A DNA stretch of 16,713 bases from Gammaproteobacteria bacterium (GTDB lineage Bacteria; Pseudomonadota; Gammaproteobacteria; GCA-001735895), in NCBI GenBank assembly GCA_003645435.1, contig QNFD01000013.1, positions 1-16,713 of the forward strand, given 5' to 3'. Positions 1 to 7,245 of this stretch are shown piece after piece. The translations under genes were made by a program, and so were the position numbers. Each line of letters opens with the position of its first letter. Within the stretch, counting starts at the first letter, position 1. Below the pieces are notes generated by a model, which searched no databases, was not told the origin of the DNA, and saw only the letters and a list, made by a program, of their open reading frames with translations.

Positions 1-1
1 A

Positions 2-388
2 ACGATTGAAGAACAATTCCGGCGCATGGCCTTCAATATTATTGGGCGTAACCAGGATGACCATGTAAAAAATATTGCCTTTTTGATGGATAAATCAGGC
101 AACTGGTCGCTATCCCCGGCTTTTGATATGACCTACAGCTACAACCCGCAAGGTGACTGGACGAGCCGACACCAGATGTCACTCAATGGCAAACGCGATG
201 ATTTCACGCTTGATGACTTCAAAGCCTGTGCAAAAAATGCATCCATGAAGCGTGGCAGAGCTGAAGAAATAATTGAGCAAGTGCAGGCTGCTGTTTTACA
301 GTGGAAGCTTTTCGCCGATGAATCAGGTGTGCCGCCGGAAATTGCTGCCGGCATTGCTAAAGCGCAGCGTACAGATATTTTGAAGTAA
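2..388 (+). CDS. HipA-like Ser/Thr kinase, C-terminal part (5' end outside window)
   Basis: The reading frame is open from base 2 and ends with TAA at 386-388, giving the last 128 residues of a longer protein. The fragment matches the HipA C-terminal kinase fold: the line FRRMAFNIIGRNQDDHVKN is the catalytic-loop region, with Asp19 of the fragment in the place of the E. coli HipA catalytic aspartate (DxHxKN), and LSPAFDMTYSYN supplies the metal-binding aspartate (Asp42), the DFG equivalent. Both key acids are present, so the kinase core looks intact. HipA proteins are toxins of HipBA toxin-antitoxin modules; E. coli HipA phosphorylates glutamyl-tRNA synthetase, but related kinases have other targets. 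The ATG at 26 is internal, because the frame and the similarity both extend upstream of it. Any hipB-like antitoxin gene would lie left of the window. Family assignment is firm; toxin activity is inferred. Confidence 0.85.
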   Translation, partial: TIEEQFRRMAFNIIGRNQDDHVKNIAFLMDKSGNWSLSPAFDMTYSYNPQGDWTSRHQMSLNGKRDDFTLDDFKACAKNASMKRGRAEEIIEQVQAAVLQWKLFADESGVPPEIAAGIAKAQRTDILK

Positions 389-474
389 AGCTCTTTGTGC
401 TTATCTGTCGCAGACCTGTGATCGGGTCAAGTCGGCCAGATCGGTTCTCTCTATCCTGATTTCCGAATTACGAT

Positions 475-1740
475 TCACGCCTTGCTCACAATCAGGGAGG
501 CATTGACACCGCCAAATCCAAGCCCGTTACATAACGCATGTTGTACCTCTTGCTGTATGGACTGGTTGGGCACCAGGTTAAGATCCGAGAATTCCTGGTC
601 TGGCGCATCAAGGTTCAGCGTCGGTGGCAGTTTGTCATCGCGGGCCGCAAGGATAGAAAAAATACTTTCCACACCACCCGCCGCACCCAGCAAGTGGCCG
701 GTAGCGGATTTAGTGGAAGAGACGGGGATTTCTGCAAGATGTTCCGAGAAAACGTTCCTTAACGCAGCCACTTCAGACTTATCGCCGCCGGGCGTGGCGG
801 TCGCGTGGGCATTGATATAACCGATTTCCTCCGGTGCAAGCCCGGCTTTCGAAAGCGCAATACGCATAGCGGCCGCTCCGCCTGAACCGTCCTCGGGACC
901 GGAAGTAATGTGACAGGCGTCGGCACTGGTGCCGTAACCGCTTAAAATTGCAAGCGGGGTGGCGCCTCGCTCAAGTGCATGTTCCAACTCTTCAATCACC
1001 AGTAATCCCGCGCCTTCTCCCATAACGAAGCCGTCGCGTTCCCGGTCAAACGGGCGCGATGCTTTCTCGGGATCATCGTTACGCGTTGAGAGGGCGCGTA
1101 AAGCGTGAAAACTGGCCAGTGCGAGAGGATCGATGCAAGCCTCGGTTCCGCCTACGAGGGCCACTTTGGCTTCACCACTGTGAATCATCCTCATGCCATC
1201 TCCAATGGCCTGAATTCCTGCAGCACATGCGGTGATCGGACAGCCAAGCGGTCCCCTGAATTTATATCGAATCGATAAGTTACCGGCGGCCATGTTGGCC
1301 AGGAAAGCCGGGGCGGTAAACGGAGACAGACGTTTGTAACCCTTCGTATCGAGTGTCTTCTGGGCCGCGGTGATTGTTGGAAATCCACCAATGCCGGTAG
1401 CAATGATGGTGGCTGTCGCCATTTGATCAGCCTCGCTGGCGGGAAACCAGTTTGCCTGGGAAAGCGCTTCCTCGGCTGCGGCGAGTGCATACAGAGTGAA
1501 CAGATCTATCTTTTTTTGATCTTTAGGCGAGACAATTGCGGCGTGATCGAGTCCGGCCGACTCGTCTTGCAGATGATCTGGAACCAGCCCCGCTATGCGG
1601 ATCGGAAAATCATCAACCGGAAATCGGTCGATGGGAACAATACCGCTTTGGCCGTCGATTAATCGACGCCAAACCTGGTCCACACCACAGCCTAGCGGAC
1701 TCACAATACCCATACCGGTGACTACTATTTTTGATCTCAC
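475..1740 (-). CDS. fabF: Beta-ketoacyl-ACP synthase II (FabF/KAS II type)
   Basis: This 421-residue protein is the length of a condensing enzyme of fatty acid synthesis, which extends an acyl chain by decarboxylative Claisen condensation with malonyl-ACP in the cytoplasm. The thiolase-fold signature is complete: nucleophile Cys172 in TACAAG, His312 in NAHATATPGGD, and Lys344 and His349 in STKSATGHLLGAAGG. The C-terminal NGLGFGGVNASLIV is the usual last strand, with Val where FabF often has Thr. The start is a GTG at 1738-1740, giving MRSKIVVTGMGIVSPLG; an AAGGG lies 6 nt upstream. The gene stands alone, with no acpP or fabG beside it, and is divergent from a tetR-family gene, so it may be a second or specialised FabF under that regulator. 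It converges on the hipA-like gene across 86 bp. The KAS class is certain; the exact substrate is not. Confidence 0.9.
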   Translation of the reverse strand: MRSKIVVTGMGIVSPLGCGVDQVWRRLIDGQSGIVPIDRFPVDDFPIRIAGLVPDHLQDESAGLDHAAIVSPKDQKKIDLFTLYALAAAEEALSQANWFPASEADQMATATIIATGIGGFPTITAAQKTLDTKGYKRLSPFTAPAFLANMAAGNLSIRYKFRGPLGCPITACAAGIQAIGDGMRMIHSGEAKVALVGGTEACIDPLALASFHALRALSTRNDDPEKASRPFDRERDGFVMGEGAGLLVIEELEHALERGATPLAILSGYGTSADACHITSGPEDGSGGAAAMRIALSKAGLAPEEIGYINAHATATPGGDKSEVAALRNVFSEHLAEIPVSSTKSATGHLLGAAGGVESIFSILAARDDKLPPTLNLDAPDQEFSDLNLVPNQSIQQEVQHALCNGLGFGGVNASLIVSKA

Positions 1741-1859
1741 TATCGGCCCTTACAAAGCATTTTATTTAGATACATTCATACACTATTCCAGTGTAATATA
1801 TGATCAAGATAATTTTTTGAATAAGCCTGAGAAATGTTTACTCTCAGCCGGAGCGGGGC
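1741..1859. promoter_or_regulatory. Divergent fabF-tetR spacer with candidate operator
   Basis: This AT-rich 119-bp spacer must hold promoters for both neighbours. At 1779-1795 there is a perfect inverted repeat, TACACT-ATTCC-AGTGTA (6-bp arms, 5-bp centre), the kind of site a dimeric TetR-family protein binds. Possible -10 boxes overlap or touch it on both strands: TATATT read leftward (1795-1800) and TATGAT read rightward (1799-1804). Neither has a good -35 box, so the promoters are tentative. A Shine-Dalgarno GGAG at 1850-1853 lies 6 nt before the tetR ATG. The palindrome is directly visible; its role as operator is inferred from its position. Confidence 0.4.
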
Positions 1860-2519
1860 ATGCCCTATTCACCTGATCATAAATCTAAGTCTAAAGAACG
1901 TATTTTAGCATCTGCCACGGAACTTTTTTGCCGTTTTGGGTTTGATAAGGTATCAATCAACCAGGTCATGAAACTGGCAAGGTTGACGCACGGGGCATTT
2001 TATGCCCATTTTGAGTCGAAAGAAGCGCTGTATAAGGCTTCATTTCTTAAGACTCTAAAAGGCAGTAGTGCCTGCCGGCTCGCCAAGGCGCCACTTTCAA
2101 TCAATCACCTGACCCAACTTGTCAGTAATTTGCTGAATTTGCGCACCTTATCCGGACAAAATCGTCCCTCTCCTGAAAATTTCTTATTTAATGAAATCGG
2201 TAGCGATAGTGTCGAAATCAGGACCCTTTATGAAAAATCCTATGTCAGTATTTTAAAGTTAGTTGAAAACCGCATCGTAGCGCTGGGTAAACTCAAAAAA
2301 GTTCCTGTTGTGATAAATCGGTCGAGTGCGGCTGAGAAGTCCCGAGCAATCCTGACGTCGTTAGTCGGAGCAGTTGCCATTTCCAGGAGTATCCAAAGCG
2401 ATGAGGAGATCAGTAGAGTCCTGACCGCTGCACAGAACCAGATTTTGACCATGCTGGGCGTCGGCGAACTGGCCTTAAGCTATTCCTCTCCTAACCCTAA
2501 AGATACACTTCAATTATAG
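1860..2519 (+). CDS. TetR/AcrR-family transcriptional regulator
   Basis: This 219-residue protein has a clear TetR N-terminal DNA-binding domain at about residues 13-60: RILASATELFCRFGFDKVSI is helix 1 and the turn, and QVMKLARLTHGAFYAHFESK is the helix-turn-helix with the characteristic GxFYxHFxSKEAL ending. The remaining residues, about 61-219, are predicted mostly helical and would form the ligand-binding and dimer domain; this part varies between families and I do not recognise the ligand. The ATG at 1860 follows GGAG with 6 nt spacing. The gene is divergent from fabF, which suggests autoregulation together with control of fabF, perhaps in response to a fatty acid, acyl-CoA or related compound; that is inference from context. 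The last residues (about 200-219) are polar and unlikely to be structured. No terminator directly follows it; the hairpin at 2717-2747 may serve. Confidence 0.85.
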   Translation: MPYSPDHKSKSKERILASATELFCRFGFDKVSINQVMKLARLTHGAFYAHFESKEALYKASFLKTLKGSSACRLAKAPLSINHLTQLVSNLLNLRTLSGQNRPSPENFLFNEIGSDSVEIRTLYEKSYVSILKLVENRIVALGKLKKVPVVINRSSAAEKSRAILTSLVGAVAISRSIQSDEEISRVLTAAQNQILTMLGVGELALSYSSPNPKDTLQL

Positions 2520-2540
2520 CGACTGACTGATTGGAATTAG

Positions 2541-2715
2541 GTGTAGGATGGGTGCAACCCATCACCACGGCTAAGGAAATGTATCTCCAAATCGGGGGCG
2601 TAAATACGATTCAATGCAATGGCCGCTCTCCGGTGCGCCGGACCGGCACATCCCTGTGCTACGCGGCACCGGCACTTCCGTGTGCAATGCCCTTCGGTTA
2701 TTGCACCCTACGTAA
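2541..2715. repeat. Palindrome-rich intergenic repeat element (REP/MITE-like)
   Basis: The ends are related in inverted orientation: GTAGGATGGGTGCAACCC from 2543 rightward, and GTAGGGTGCAATAACC read leftward from 2712. Inside are several hairpins: 2547-2563 (GATGGGT-GCA-ACCCATC, perfect 7-bp arms), 2646-2659 (GCACA-TCCC-TGTGC), 2672-2685 (GCAC/GTGC) and 2682-2706 (GTGCAAT...ATTGCAC with a GCC/GGT-rich loop). Sequences of the type GTAGGGTGCAATAACCGAAGG are known to me as dispersed intergenic repeats in many Gammaproteobacteria. No transposase is encoded; the 76-residue open frame across it (2531-2761) has no credible start or similarity. It sits between convergent tetR and rplQ, a typical place for such elements. 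Copy number in this genome cannot be judged from one window. Confidence 0.55.
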
Positions 2716-2716
2716 T

Positions 2717-2747
2717 AAAAAAGCCAGCGTGATAGCTGGCTTTTTTT
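2717..2747. terminator. Bidirectional intrinsic terminator after rplQ and tetR
   Basis: The stem GCCAGC (2723-2728), loop GTGATA (2729-2734) and GCTGGC (2735-2740) is flanked by six A on the left and seven T on the right, so both strands have a GC stem followed by a U tract. On the minus strand it begins 28 nt past the rplQ stop and is the only such structure after the ribosomal genes, marking the end of the alpha operon. On the plus strand it can end tetR transcription, reading through the repeat element. Confidence 0.88.
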
Positions 2748-2768
2748 ACAATAAATATTAGAACTAGC

Positions 2769-3143
2769 TTACTCTTCTTCCACCTCTGGGCGATCGACTA
2801 ACTCAATATAAGCCATTGGCGCCTTGTCACCTGTGCGAAAGCCGCATTTCAGGATACGCGTGTAACCACCGGGACGCTCCTTATATCTTGGTCCCAGATC
2901 GGCGAACAGCTTGCCTACCATCTGCTTATCGCGGATACGGTTGAAAGCGATGCGTCGATTGGCGACATTATCTTCCTTCGCCAGCGTGATCAGCGGCTCG
3001 GCTACACGACGCAGTTCTTTGGCCTTCGGCAAGGTAGTTTTGATCACTTCGTGGTCGAACAGAGACGCCGCCATGTTCTTGAACATTGCCTTTCGATGGG
3101 AGCTATTGCGGTTAAGTTGTCTGCCGCTATTACGATGACGCAT
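2769..3143 (-). CDS. rplQ: 50S ribosomal protein L17
   Basis: This 124-residue protein (E. coli 127) is L17, a large-subunit protein near the exit-tunnel side of 23S rRNA. The N-terminus [20 protein letters not shown] and the segment [21 protein letters not shown] are family hallmarks; the C-terminus [20 protein letters not shown] is also conserved and ends in an acidic tail (VEVEEE-like). The ATG at 3141-3143 is preceded by AGAGG about 8 nt upstream. It lies 14 bp after rpoA, the usual last position of the alpha operon, and is followed by the intrinsic terminator. Nothing unusual is seen. Confidence 0.98.
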   Translation of the reverse strand: MRHRNSGRQLNRNSSHRKAMFKNMAASLFDHEVIKTTLPKAKELRRVAEPLITLAKEDNVANRRIAFNRIRDKQMVGKLFADLGPRYKERPGGYTRILKCGFRTGDKAPMAYIELVDRPEVEEE

Positions 3144-3157
3144 TTTCTAAACCTCTT

Positions 3158-4159
3158 TTAACTCGCTAACTTGGTGTCATTTTCGATACTGGCGGGTGGC
3201 CAGTTTTCCAGCCGCATACCCAGCGACAGGCTATATGATGCCAGCACGTCTTTGATTTCAGTCAGCGATTTTTTACCTAAATTTGGTGTCTTAAGCAATT
3301 CAACCTCGGTACGCTGAATTAAGTCGCCGATATAATATATGTTTTCCGCCTTCAGACAATTGGCTGAACGCACGGTCAACTCCAGGTCGTCAACTGGACG
3401 CAACAAGATTGGATCGATCAACGATTCCGGCTCAACTTCTTCTTCCTCATCCGATCCTTCCAGATTGACGAATACCGACAGTTGATCCTTTAAAATGCTG
3501 CCGGCGATACGAATCGCCTCTTCCGGATCAATTGAACCATTGGTTTCGATATCAATGATCAACTTATCCAGGTCGGTACGCTGTTCAACCCGTGCCGTTT
3601 CAACACTATAGGCAATCTTGCGTACCGGAGAAAAAGAAGCATCCAGTTGCAGGTGGCCCAACGCAGCGTCTTCTTCGGAAATCTGACGTGTATTTGCCGC
3701 CTGATAACCACGGCCTTTCATCACGTGCAATGACATATTGAGTTTTATACCCTTGGTCAGGGTCGCAATAACATAATCCGGGTCGACAACTTCGATATCG
3801 TGGTCGAGCTGAATATCACCCGCGGTAACCAGACCAGGGCCTTTCTTGCTAATCGTCAGGGTAGCTTCGTCACGCGCGTGCATGGTGATACCAACCCCTT
3901 TCAAATTCAGCATGATATCGATAACGTCTTCCTGTACGCCGTCGATAGTAGTGTATTCGTGCAACACGCCATCGATACTGAAATCAACGATGGCACAACC
4001 TGGAATCGAGGACAGCAGGATTCTGCGCAGGGCATTGCCGAGCGTATGACCAAAACCTCGCTCTAGCGGCTCGATAGATACCTTGGCATGATAGGTTTGC
4101 TGCTCTTCGACCTTAACTTGTTTCGGTTTCAGCAAATCAGAAAACATTTTTGTTGACAT
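3158..4159 (-). CDS. rpoA: DNA-directed RNA polymerase subunit alpha
   Basis: This 333-residue protein (E. coli 329) forms the alpha dimer on which RNA polymerase assembles. The N-terminal domain (about 1-230) shows [20 protein letters not shown], the dimer and beta-contact region, and [12 protein letters not shown]. The C-terminal domain (about 250-333) shows [16 protein letters not shown]; its Arg at about 264 corresponds to E. coli Arg265, which binds UP-element DNA and contacts activators. [16 protein letters not shown] and [13 protein letters not shown] are the usual helix-hairpin-helix and tail. The interdomain linker is short and strongly acidic ([11 protein letters not shown]). The gene lies between rpsD (15 bp upstream) and rplQ, so polymerase supply is tied to ribosomal protein supply. 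The ribosome-binding site before the ATG at 4157-4159 is weak. Confidence 0.98.
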   Translation of the reverse strand: MSTKMFSDLLKPKQVKVEEQQTYHAKVSIEPLERGFGHTLGNALRRILLSSIPGCAIVDFSIDGVLHEYTTIDGVQEDVIDIMLNLKGVGITMHARDEATLTISKKGPGLVTAGDIQLDHDIEVVDPDYVIATLTKGIKLNMSLHVMKGRGYQAANTRQISEEDAALGHLQLDASFSPVRKIAYSVETARVEQRTDLDKLIIDIETNGSIDPEEAIRIAGSILKDQLSVFVNLEGSDEEEEVEPESLIDPILLRPVDDLELTVRSANCLKAENIYYIGDLIQRTEVELLKTPNLGKKSLTEIKDVLASYSLSLGMRLENWPPASIENDTKLAS

Positions 4160-4174
4160 AAAACGACTCGTTAA

Positions 4175-4801
4175 TTATTTAGAGTAAAGTTCAACGACTA
4201 ACTGTTCGTTGATATCCGGTGGTAACTCGCTACGCAGCGGAAAGGCTTTAAAGGTGCCTTCAAACTGACTGTGGTTAACATCAATCCAGTCAGGAAAACC
4301 GATTTGTTCGGCGAGTGACATGGATTCTACGATGCGCGCCTGTTTTCGTGATTTCTCGCGCACACTGACCACATCTGCAGGTCTAACCACATAAGACGCT
4401 ACATTGACAATTTTTCCGTTAACCATGATCGCCTTGTGGCTTACTAGTTGTCGTGCTTCGGCGCGAGTGGAGCCAAAGCCCATACGATAGACAACATTAT
4501 CGAGACGAGCCTCTAGCAACTGCAGCAGGTTTTCACCTGTTGACCCTTTCAGGCGCGATGCTTCCTGATAATAATTTCTGAACTGTTTTTCCAGCACACC
4601 ATAGATCCTTCTCAGCTTTTGCTTTTCGCGCAACTGCAGGCCATAGTCAGACACTCTGGGACGACGTGTGCCAGCGCCATGCATTCCTGGAGGATTATCG
4701 ATCTTGCACTTGGTATCAACCGCACGACGTGAAGACTTGAGACTCAGATCCGCGCCTTCACGGCGCATCAACTTACATTTGGGTCCAATATATTTAGCCA
4801 T
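4175..4801 (-). CDS. rpsD: 30S ribosomal protein S4
   Basis: This 208-residue protein (E. coli 206) is S4, a primary 16S rRNA binder that starts assembly of the 30S body; in E. coli it also represses the alpha operon by binding the rpsM leader. The N-terminal domain has [20 protein letters not shown] and [20 protein letters not shown]. The S4 RNA-binding domain, about residues 98-160, has [20 protein letters not shown] and [12 protein letters not shown]. The ending [11 protein letters not shown] is typical. The ATG at 4799-4801 forms the end of the third unit of a 16-bp tandem repeat that supplies the ribosome-binding region. The gap to rpsK (57 bp) is the longest inside the alpha operon. Confidence 0.98.
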   Translation of the reverse strand: MAKYIGPKCKLMRREGADLSLKSSRRAVDTKCKIDNPPGMHGAGTRRPRVSDYGLQLREKQKLRRIYGVLEKQFRNYYQEASRLKGSTGENLLQLLEARLDNVVYRMGFGSTRAEARQLVSHKAIMVNGKIVNVASYVVRPADVVSVREKSRKQARIVESMSLAEQIGFPDWIDVNHSQFEGTFKAFPLRSELPPDINEQLVVELYSK

Positions 4802-4846
4802 TCTTAATCTAACCTGTTCCTAATTTAATCTGTTCTTAATCTAACC
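4799..4846 (-). repeat. Three tandem 16-bp repeats covering the rpsD ribosome-binding region
   Basis: Read on the minus strand, 4846-4831 is GGTTAGATTAAGAACA, 4830-4815 is GATTAAATTAGGAACA and 4814-4799 is GGTTAGATTAAGAATG. The first and third are identical over 14 bases; the middle one differs at three positions. The last three bases of the third unit are the rpsD ATG up to its G. The unit carries a purine-rich Shine-Dalgarno-like core (TTAAGAA or TTAGGAA), so the region has one near-start site and two upstream copies. Whether this reflects slippage, standby binding or nothing functional cannot be told from the sequence. Confidence 0.75.
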
Positions 4847-4858
4847 AATAAATTCAGC

Positions 4859-5245
4859 CTACACACGGCGTTTCTTGGGTGGGCGACAACCGTTATGCGG
4901 AATCGGCGTGACATCGTCGATACGGGAAATTTTAAAGCCGATCGCGTTCAGCGCTCGCACCGCAGAATCGCGTCCAGGACCAGGACCTTTGACCATCACT
5001 TCGAGGTTTTTCATGCCCATTTCCTGCGCAGCCTGGCCCGCTCTTTCTGCTGCTACCTGTGCAGCAAACGGCGTACTTTTACGAGAACCACGAAAACCCG
5101 AGCCGCCGGCAGTCGCCCATGTAAGCGCGTTTCCCTGGCGATCGCTGATCGTCACAATCGTGTTATTGAAGGTAGCATGAATATGTGCAACGCCATCGGA
5201 AACCGTGCGTTTTACCTTCTTCTTGGTACGGGGATTATCAGCCAT
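4859..5245 (-). CDS. rpsK: 30S ribosomal protein S11
   Basis: This 128-residue protein (E. coli 129) is S11, which lines the platform of the small subunit next to the mRNA exit and the anti-Shine-Dalgarno region. After a short basic N-terminus ([17 protein letters not shown]) come [19 protein letters not shown], the [16 protein letters not shown] loop, and [20 protein letters not shown]. The C-terminus [18 protein letters not shown] is the conserved tail. It lies 12 bp after rpsM. The Shine-Dalgarno before the ATG at 5243-5245 is weak, which fits translational coupling to rpsM. Confidence 0.98.
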   Translation of the reverse strand: MADNPRTKKKVKRTVSDGVAHIHATFNNTIVTISDRQGNALTWATAGGSGFRGSRKSTPFAAQVAAERAGQAAQEMGMKNLEVMVKGPGPGRDSAVRALNAIGFKISRIDDVTPIPHNGCRPPKKRRV

Positions 5246-5257
5246 ATCTTGTTTCGC

Positions 5258-5614
5258 CTATCTTTTAAGCGGGCGTCTTGGGCCCTTACGAGTACGTGCG
5301 TTAGTTTTTGTCCTTTGACCGCGTAACGGAAGTCCGCGACGATGACGAATACCACGGTTTGTTCCCAAATCCATCAAACGTTTGATATTCATTGAGATTT
5401 CGTGACGCAAATCGCCTTCTGTGGTTAAACCATCAACCAGGGCACGAATCGCCTCCAGTTGGTCTTCGCCCAGGTCACGAACCCTGGTTTCCGGGTTGAT
5501 TCCGGTCTCGCTACAGATTGTTGCAGAGCGCGTTGCGCCAATGCCGAAGATTGCCTGCAAGGCAATTACTGTATGCTTGTTATCCGGTATATTTACACCT
5601 GCAATACGAGCCAT
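5258..5614 (-). CDS. rpsM: 30S ribosomal protein S13
   Basis: This 118-residue protein (same as E. coli) is S13, in the head of the 30S subunit, contacting the P-site tRNA and the 50S subunit through bridge B1. The helix-hairpin-helix segment (about residues 12-35) reads [20 protein letters not shown]. The C-terminal basic extension, [20 protein letters not shown], reaches the P site. It is the first gene of the alpha operon. The ATG at 5612-5614 follows GGAG at a rather long spacing of about 11 nt, and a promoter is predicted about 45 bp upstream. Confidence 0.98.
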   Translation of the reverse strand: MARIAGVNIPDNKHTVIALQAIFGIGATRSATICSETGINPETRVRDLGEDQLEAIRALVDGLTTEGDLRHEISMNIKRLMDLGTNRGIRHRRGLPLRGQRTKTNARTRKGPRRPLKR

Positions 5615-5653
5615 GAAAACTGATACTCCTAAACTAAACGCGAATTAAGCGGG

Positions 5654-5687
5654 CGCAGATTTTAGCTGCGACCTCACTAATAATCAA
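5654..5687 (-). promoter_or_regulatory. Predicted sigma70 promoter of the alpha operon
   Basis: Read on the minus strand: -35 TTGATT (5687-5682), 17-bp spacer, -10 TAAAAT (5664-5659, five of six consensus bases), then CTGCGCCCGC, a GC-rich discriminator. The -10 lies in the middle of an inverted repeat, CGCAG-7 nt-CTGCG (5654-5670). The predicted start near 5652 leaves a leader of only about 38 nt before rpsM. A weaker alternative, TTGGCA-17-GATATT, lies further upstream in the same AT-rich gap. The boxes are visible; activity is inferred. Confidence 0.6.
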
Positions 5688-5743
5688 CAATTTAAATCAA
5701 CGATTTAATATCATTAAACAAATATTTTGTGCCAAAAAGCAAT

Positions 5744-5857
5744 CTAGCCCTGACGCTGCTTGTGGCGCGGGTCCTGACAAATAACTCGAACCGCACCATT
5801 GCGGCGAATTATCTTGCAGTTTTTACACATCTTTTTAACGGAAGCTCTCACTTTCAT
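5744..5857 (-). CDS. rpmJ: 50S ribosomal protein L36
   Basis: This 37-codon gene was read directly from the minus strand and is short enough to be easily missed. It begins [19 protein letters not shown] and ends DPRHKQRQG followed by TAG. The zinc ligands Cys11, Cys14, Cys27 and His32 are all present, so this is the zinc-binding (C+) form; E. coli RpmJ has 38 residues. L36 is the smallest large-subunit protein and helps fold 23S rRNA near the base of the L7/L12 stalk. It lies 27 bp after secY and 129 bp before rpsM, the gammaproteobacterial order. No second L36 copy is visible in this window. Confidence 0.97.
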   Translation of the reverse strand: MKVRASVKKMCKNCKIIRRNGAVRVICQDPRHKQRQG

Positions 5858-5884
5858 AACTTTACCTGTACCCGGGTATGCGTT

Positions 5885-7243
5885 CTAGCGAACGGTGCCA
5901 GCACCACCATATCCTTTAAAATTAGATTTTTTCATGAGGCCATCGTATTGATGACTCATCAGATGCGCCTGCACCTGCGACATGAAATCCATTGTTACAA
6001 CAACGATGATGAGCAACGATGTACCACCGAAATAAAATGGTACATTCCAGAACAAAATCAAAAACTCTGGCAGCAAACATACGCCGGTAATATACATCGC
6101 GCCAACCAGGGTCAATCTTGACATGACGCCATCAATATAGTTTGCGGTTTGATTACCCGGTCTGATGCCAGGAATAAAAGCGCCTGATTTCTTTAAATTT
6201 TCAGCGGTTTCTTTCGAATTAAATACCAGCGCGGTATAGAAGAAACAAAAGAATATAATCGCCGCCGCATAAAACATGACATATAGCGGTTGACCAGGTG
6301 ACAGGGTCGCCGACAAATCCTGCAACCAGCGCATACCTTCAGCCTGTCCGAACCAGCTGCCCAGGGTGGCTGGAAATAAAATAATACTGGAAGCAAATAT
6401 TGGCGGGATAACGCCAGCCATGTTCAGCTTTAACGGCAAATGGCTGCTTTGCGCCGCGTACATTTTTCGCCCTTGCTGACGTTTCGCATAGTTAACCGTG
6501 ATACGGCGTTGCCCGCGCTCGACGAAGACGACAAAATAAGTCACCGCGATAACGCCGACGAACAGGCCGAGGATAATCAGTGAATTCAATTCACCGGTTC
6601 TCACCAGCTCGAAGGTACTGCCAATCGCAGTCGGTAATCCAGCGACGATACCGGCAAAAATCAACATCGAAATACCGTTGCCGACACCACGTTCAGTGAT
6701 CTGCTCGCCCAGCCACATTAAAAACATGGTTCCCGTTACCAGGGTTACCGCCGCGGTAAATATAAAGGATGGTCCGGGATTAACGACCAGGGCCGCGCCA
6801 CCGCCACCACTTTGTCCAGACAGGGCGACAGAAATACCGATCGATTGAAAAGTCGCCAGCACAACGGTGCCGTATCGGGTGTACTGGGTGATCTTGCGAC
6901 GACCCGATTCACCTTCTTTTTTCAGCTGTACCAGGGTCGGCACCGCAACAGTCATCAGCTGCATGATGATCGAAGCCGATATATAGGGCATCACGCCCAG
7001 AGCGAAGATCGACATGCGCTCCAGCGCGCCGCCCGAGAACATATTAAACATACCCAGTATGCCGGTTCTCTGCGCATCAAAGATCTCGCGCATGACGTTT
7101 ATATCTATGCCGGGCACCGGGATGAATGTGCCGGTGCGAAACACGATGAGAGCGCCGATGAGAAAGAAAATGCGTCTTCTTAATTCACTCAGGCTACCAC
7201 CGGAGAGGCTATTGGCTAATTGTGATGCGGAAGGGCCGGCCAT
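5885..7243 (-). CDS. secY: Preprotein translocase subunit SecY
   Basis: This 452-residue integral membrane protein (E. coli 443) is the pore subunit of the SecYEG channel in the inner membrane. Ten hydrophobic segments can be followed, starting with [20 protein letters not shown] (about 23-43). The plug region contains [20 protein letters not shown], and the SecA and ribosome-contacting cytoplasmic loop is the basic stretch around [40 protein letters not shown] and [13 protein letters not shown] near the end are signature segments. It follows rplO by 2 bp, giving tight coupling, and has only a weak Shine-Dalgarno of its own. It is the standard companion of the spc operon, linking ribosome and secretion capacity. 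Confidence 0.98.
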   Translation of the reverse strand: MAGPSASQLANSLSGGSLSELRRRIFFLIGALIVFRTGTFIPVPGIDINVMREIFDAQRTGILGMFNMFSGGALERMSIFALGVMPYISASIIMQLMTVAVPTLVQLKKEGESGRRKITQYTRYGTVVLATFQSIGISVALSGQSGGGGAALVVNPGPSFIFTAAVTLVTGTMFLMWLGEQITERGVGNGISMLIFAGIVAGLPTAIGSTFELVRTGELNSLIILGLFVGVIAVTYFVVFVERGQRRITVNYAKRQQGRKMYAAQSSHLPLKLNMAGVIPPIFASSIILFPATLGSWFGQAEGMRWLQDLSATLSPGQPLYVMFYAAAIIFFCFFYTALVFNSKETAENLKKSGAFIPGIRPGNQTANYIDGVMSRLTLVGAMYITGVCLLPEFLILFWNVPFYFGGTSLLIIVVVTMDFMSQVQAHLMSHQYDGLMKKSNFKGYGGAGTVR

Positions 7244-7245
7244 GA

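Noticed and set aside
389..474. Possible terminator between the convergent hipA-like gene and fabF
   Set aside because: Only 4-bp arms (for example GACC/GGTC) are present and no T tract follows on either strand.
1191..1490. 99-codon frame on the same strand as fabF but in another frame
   Set aside because: It lies wholly inside the conserved fabF coding sequence, whose frame is fixed by its active-site motifs.
2531..2761. 76-codon open frame across the repeat element and terminator
   Set aside because: It runs through hairpins and the terminator stem, lacks a Shine-Dalgarno sequence and has no recognisable protein features.
5729..6121. 130-codon open frame on the plus strand, antisense to rpmJ and the end of secY
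   Set aside because: It is a shadow of two well-identified genes, has no ribosome-binding site and its translation looks like no known protein.
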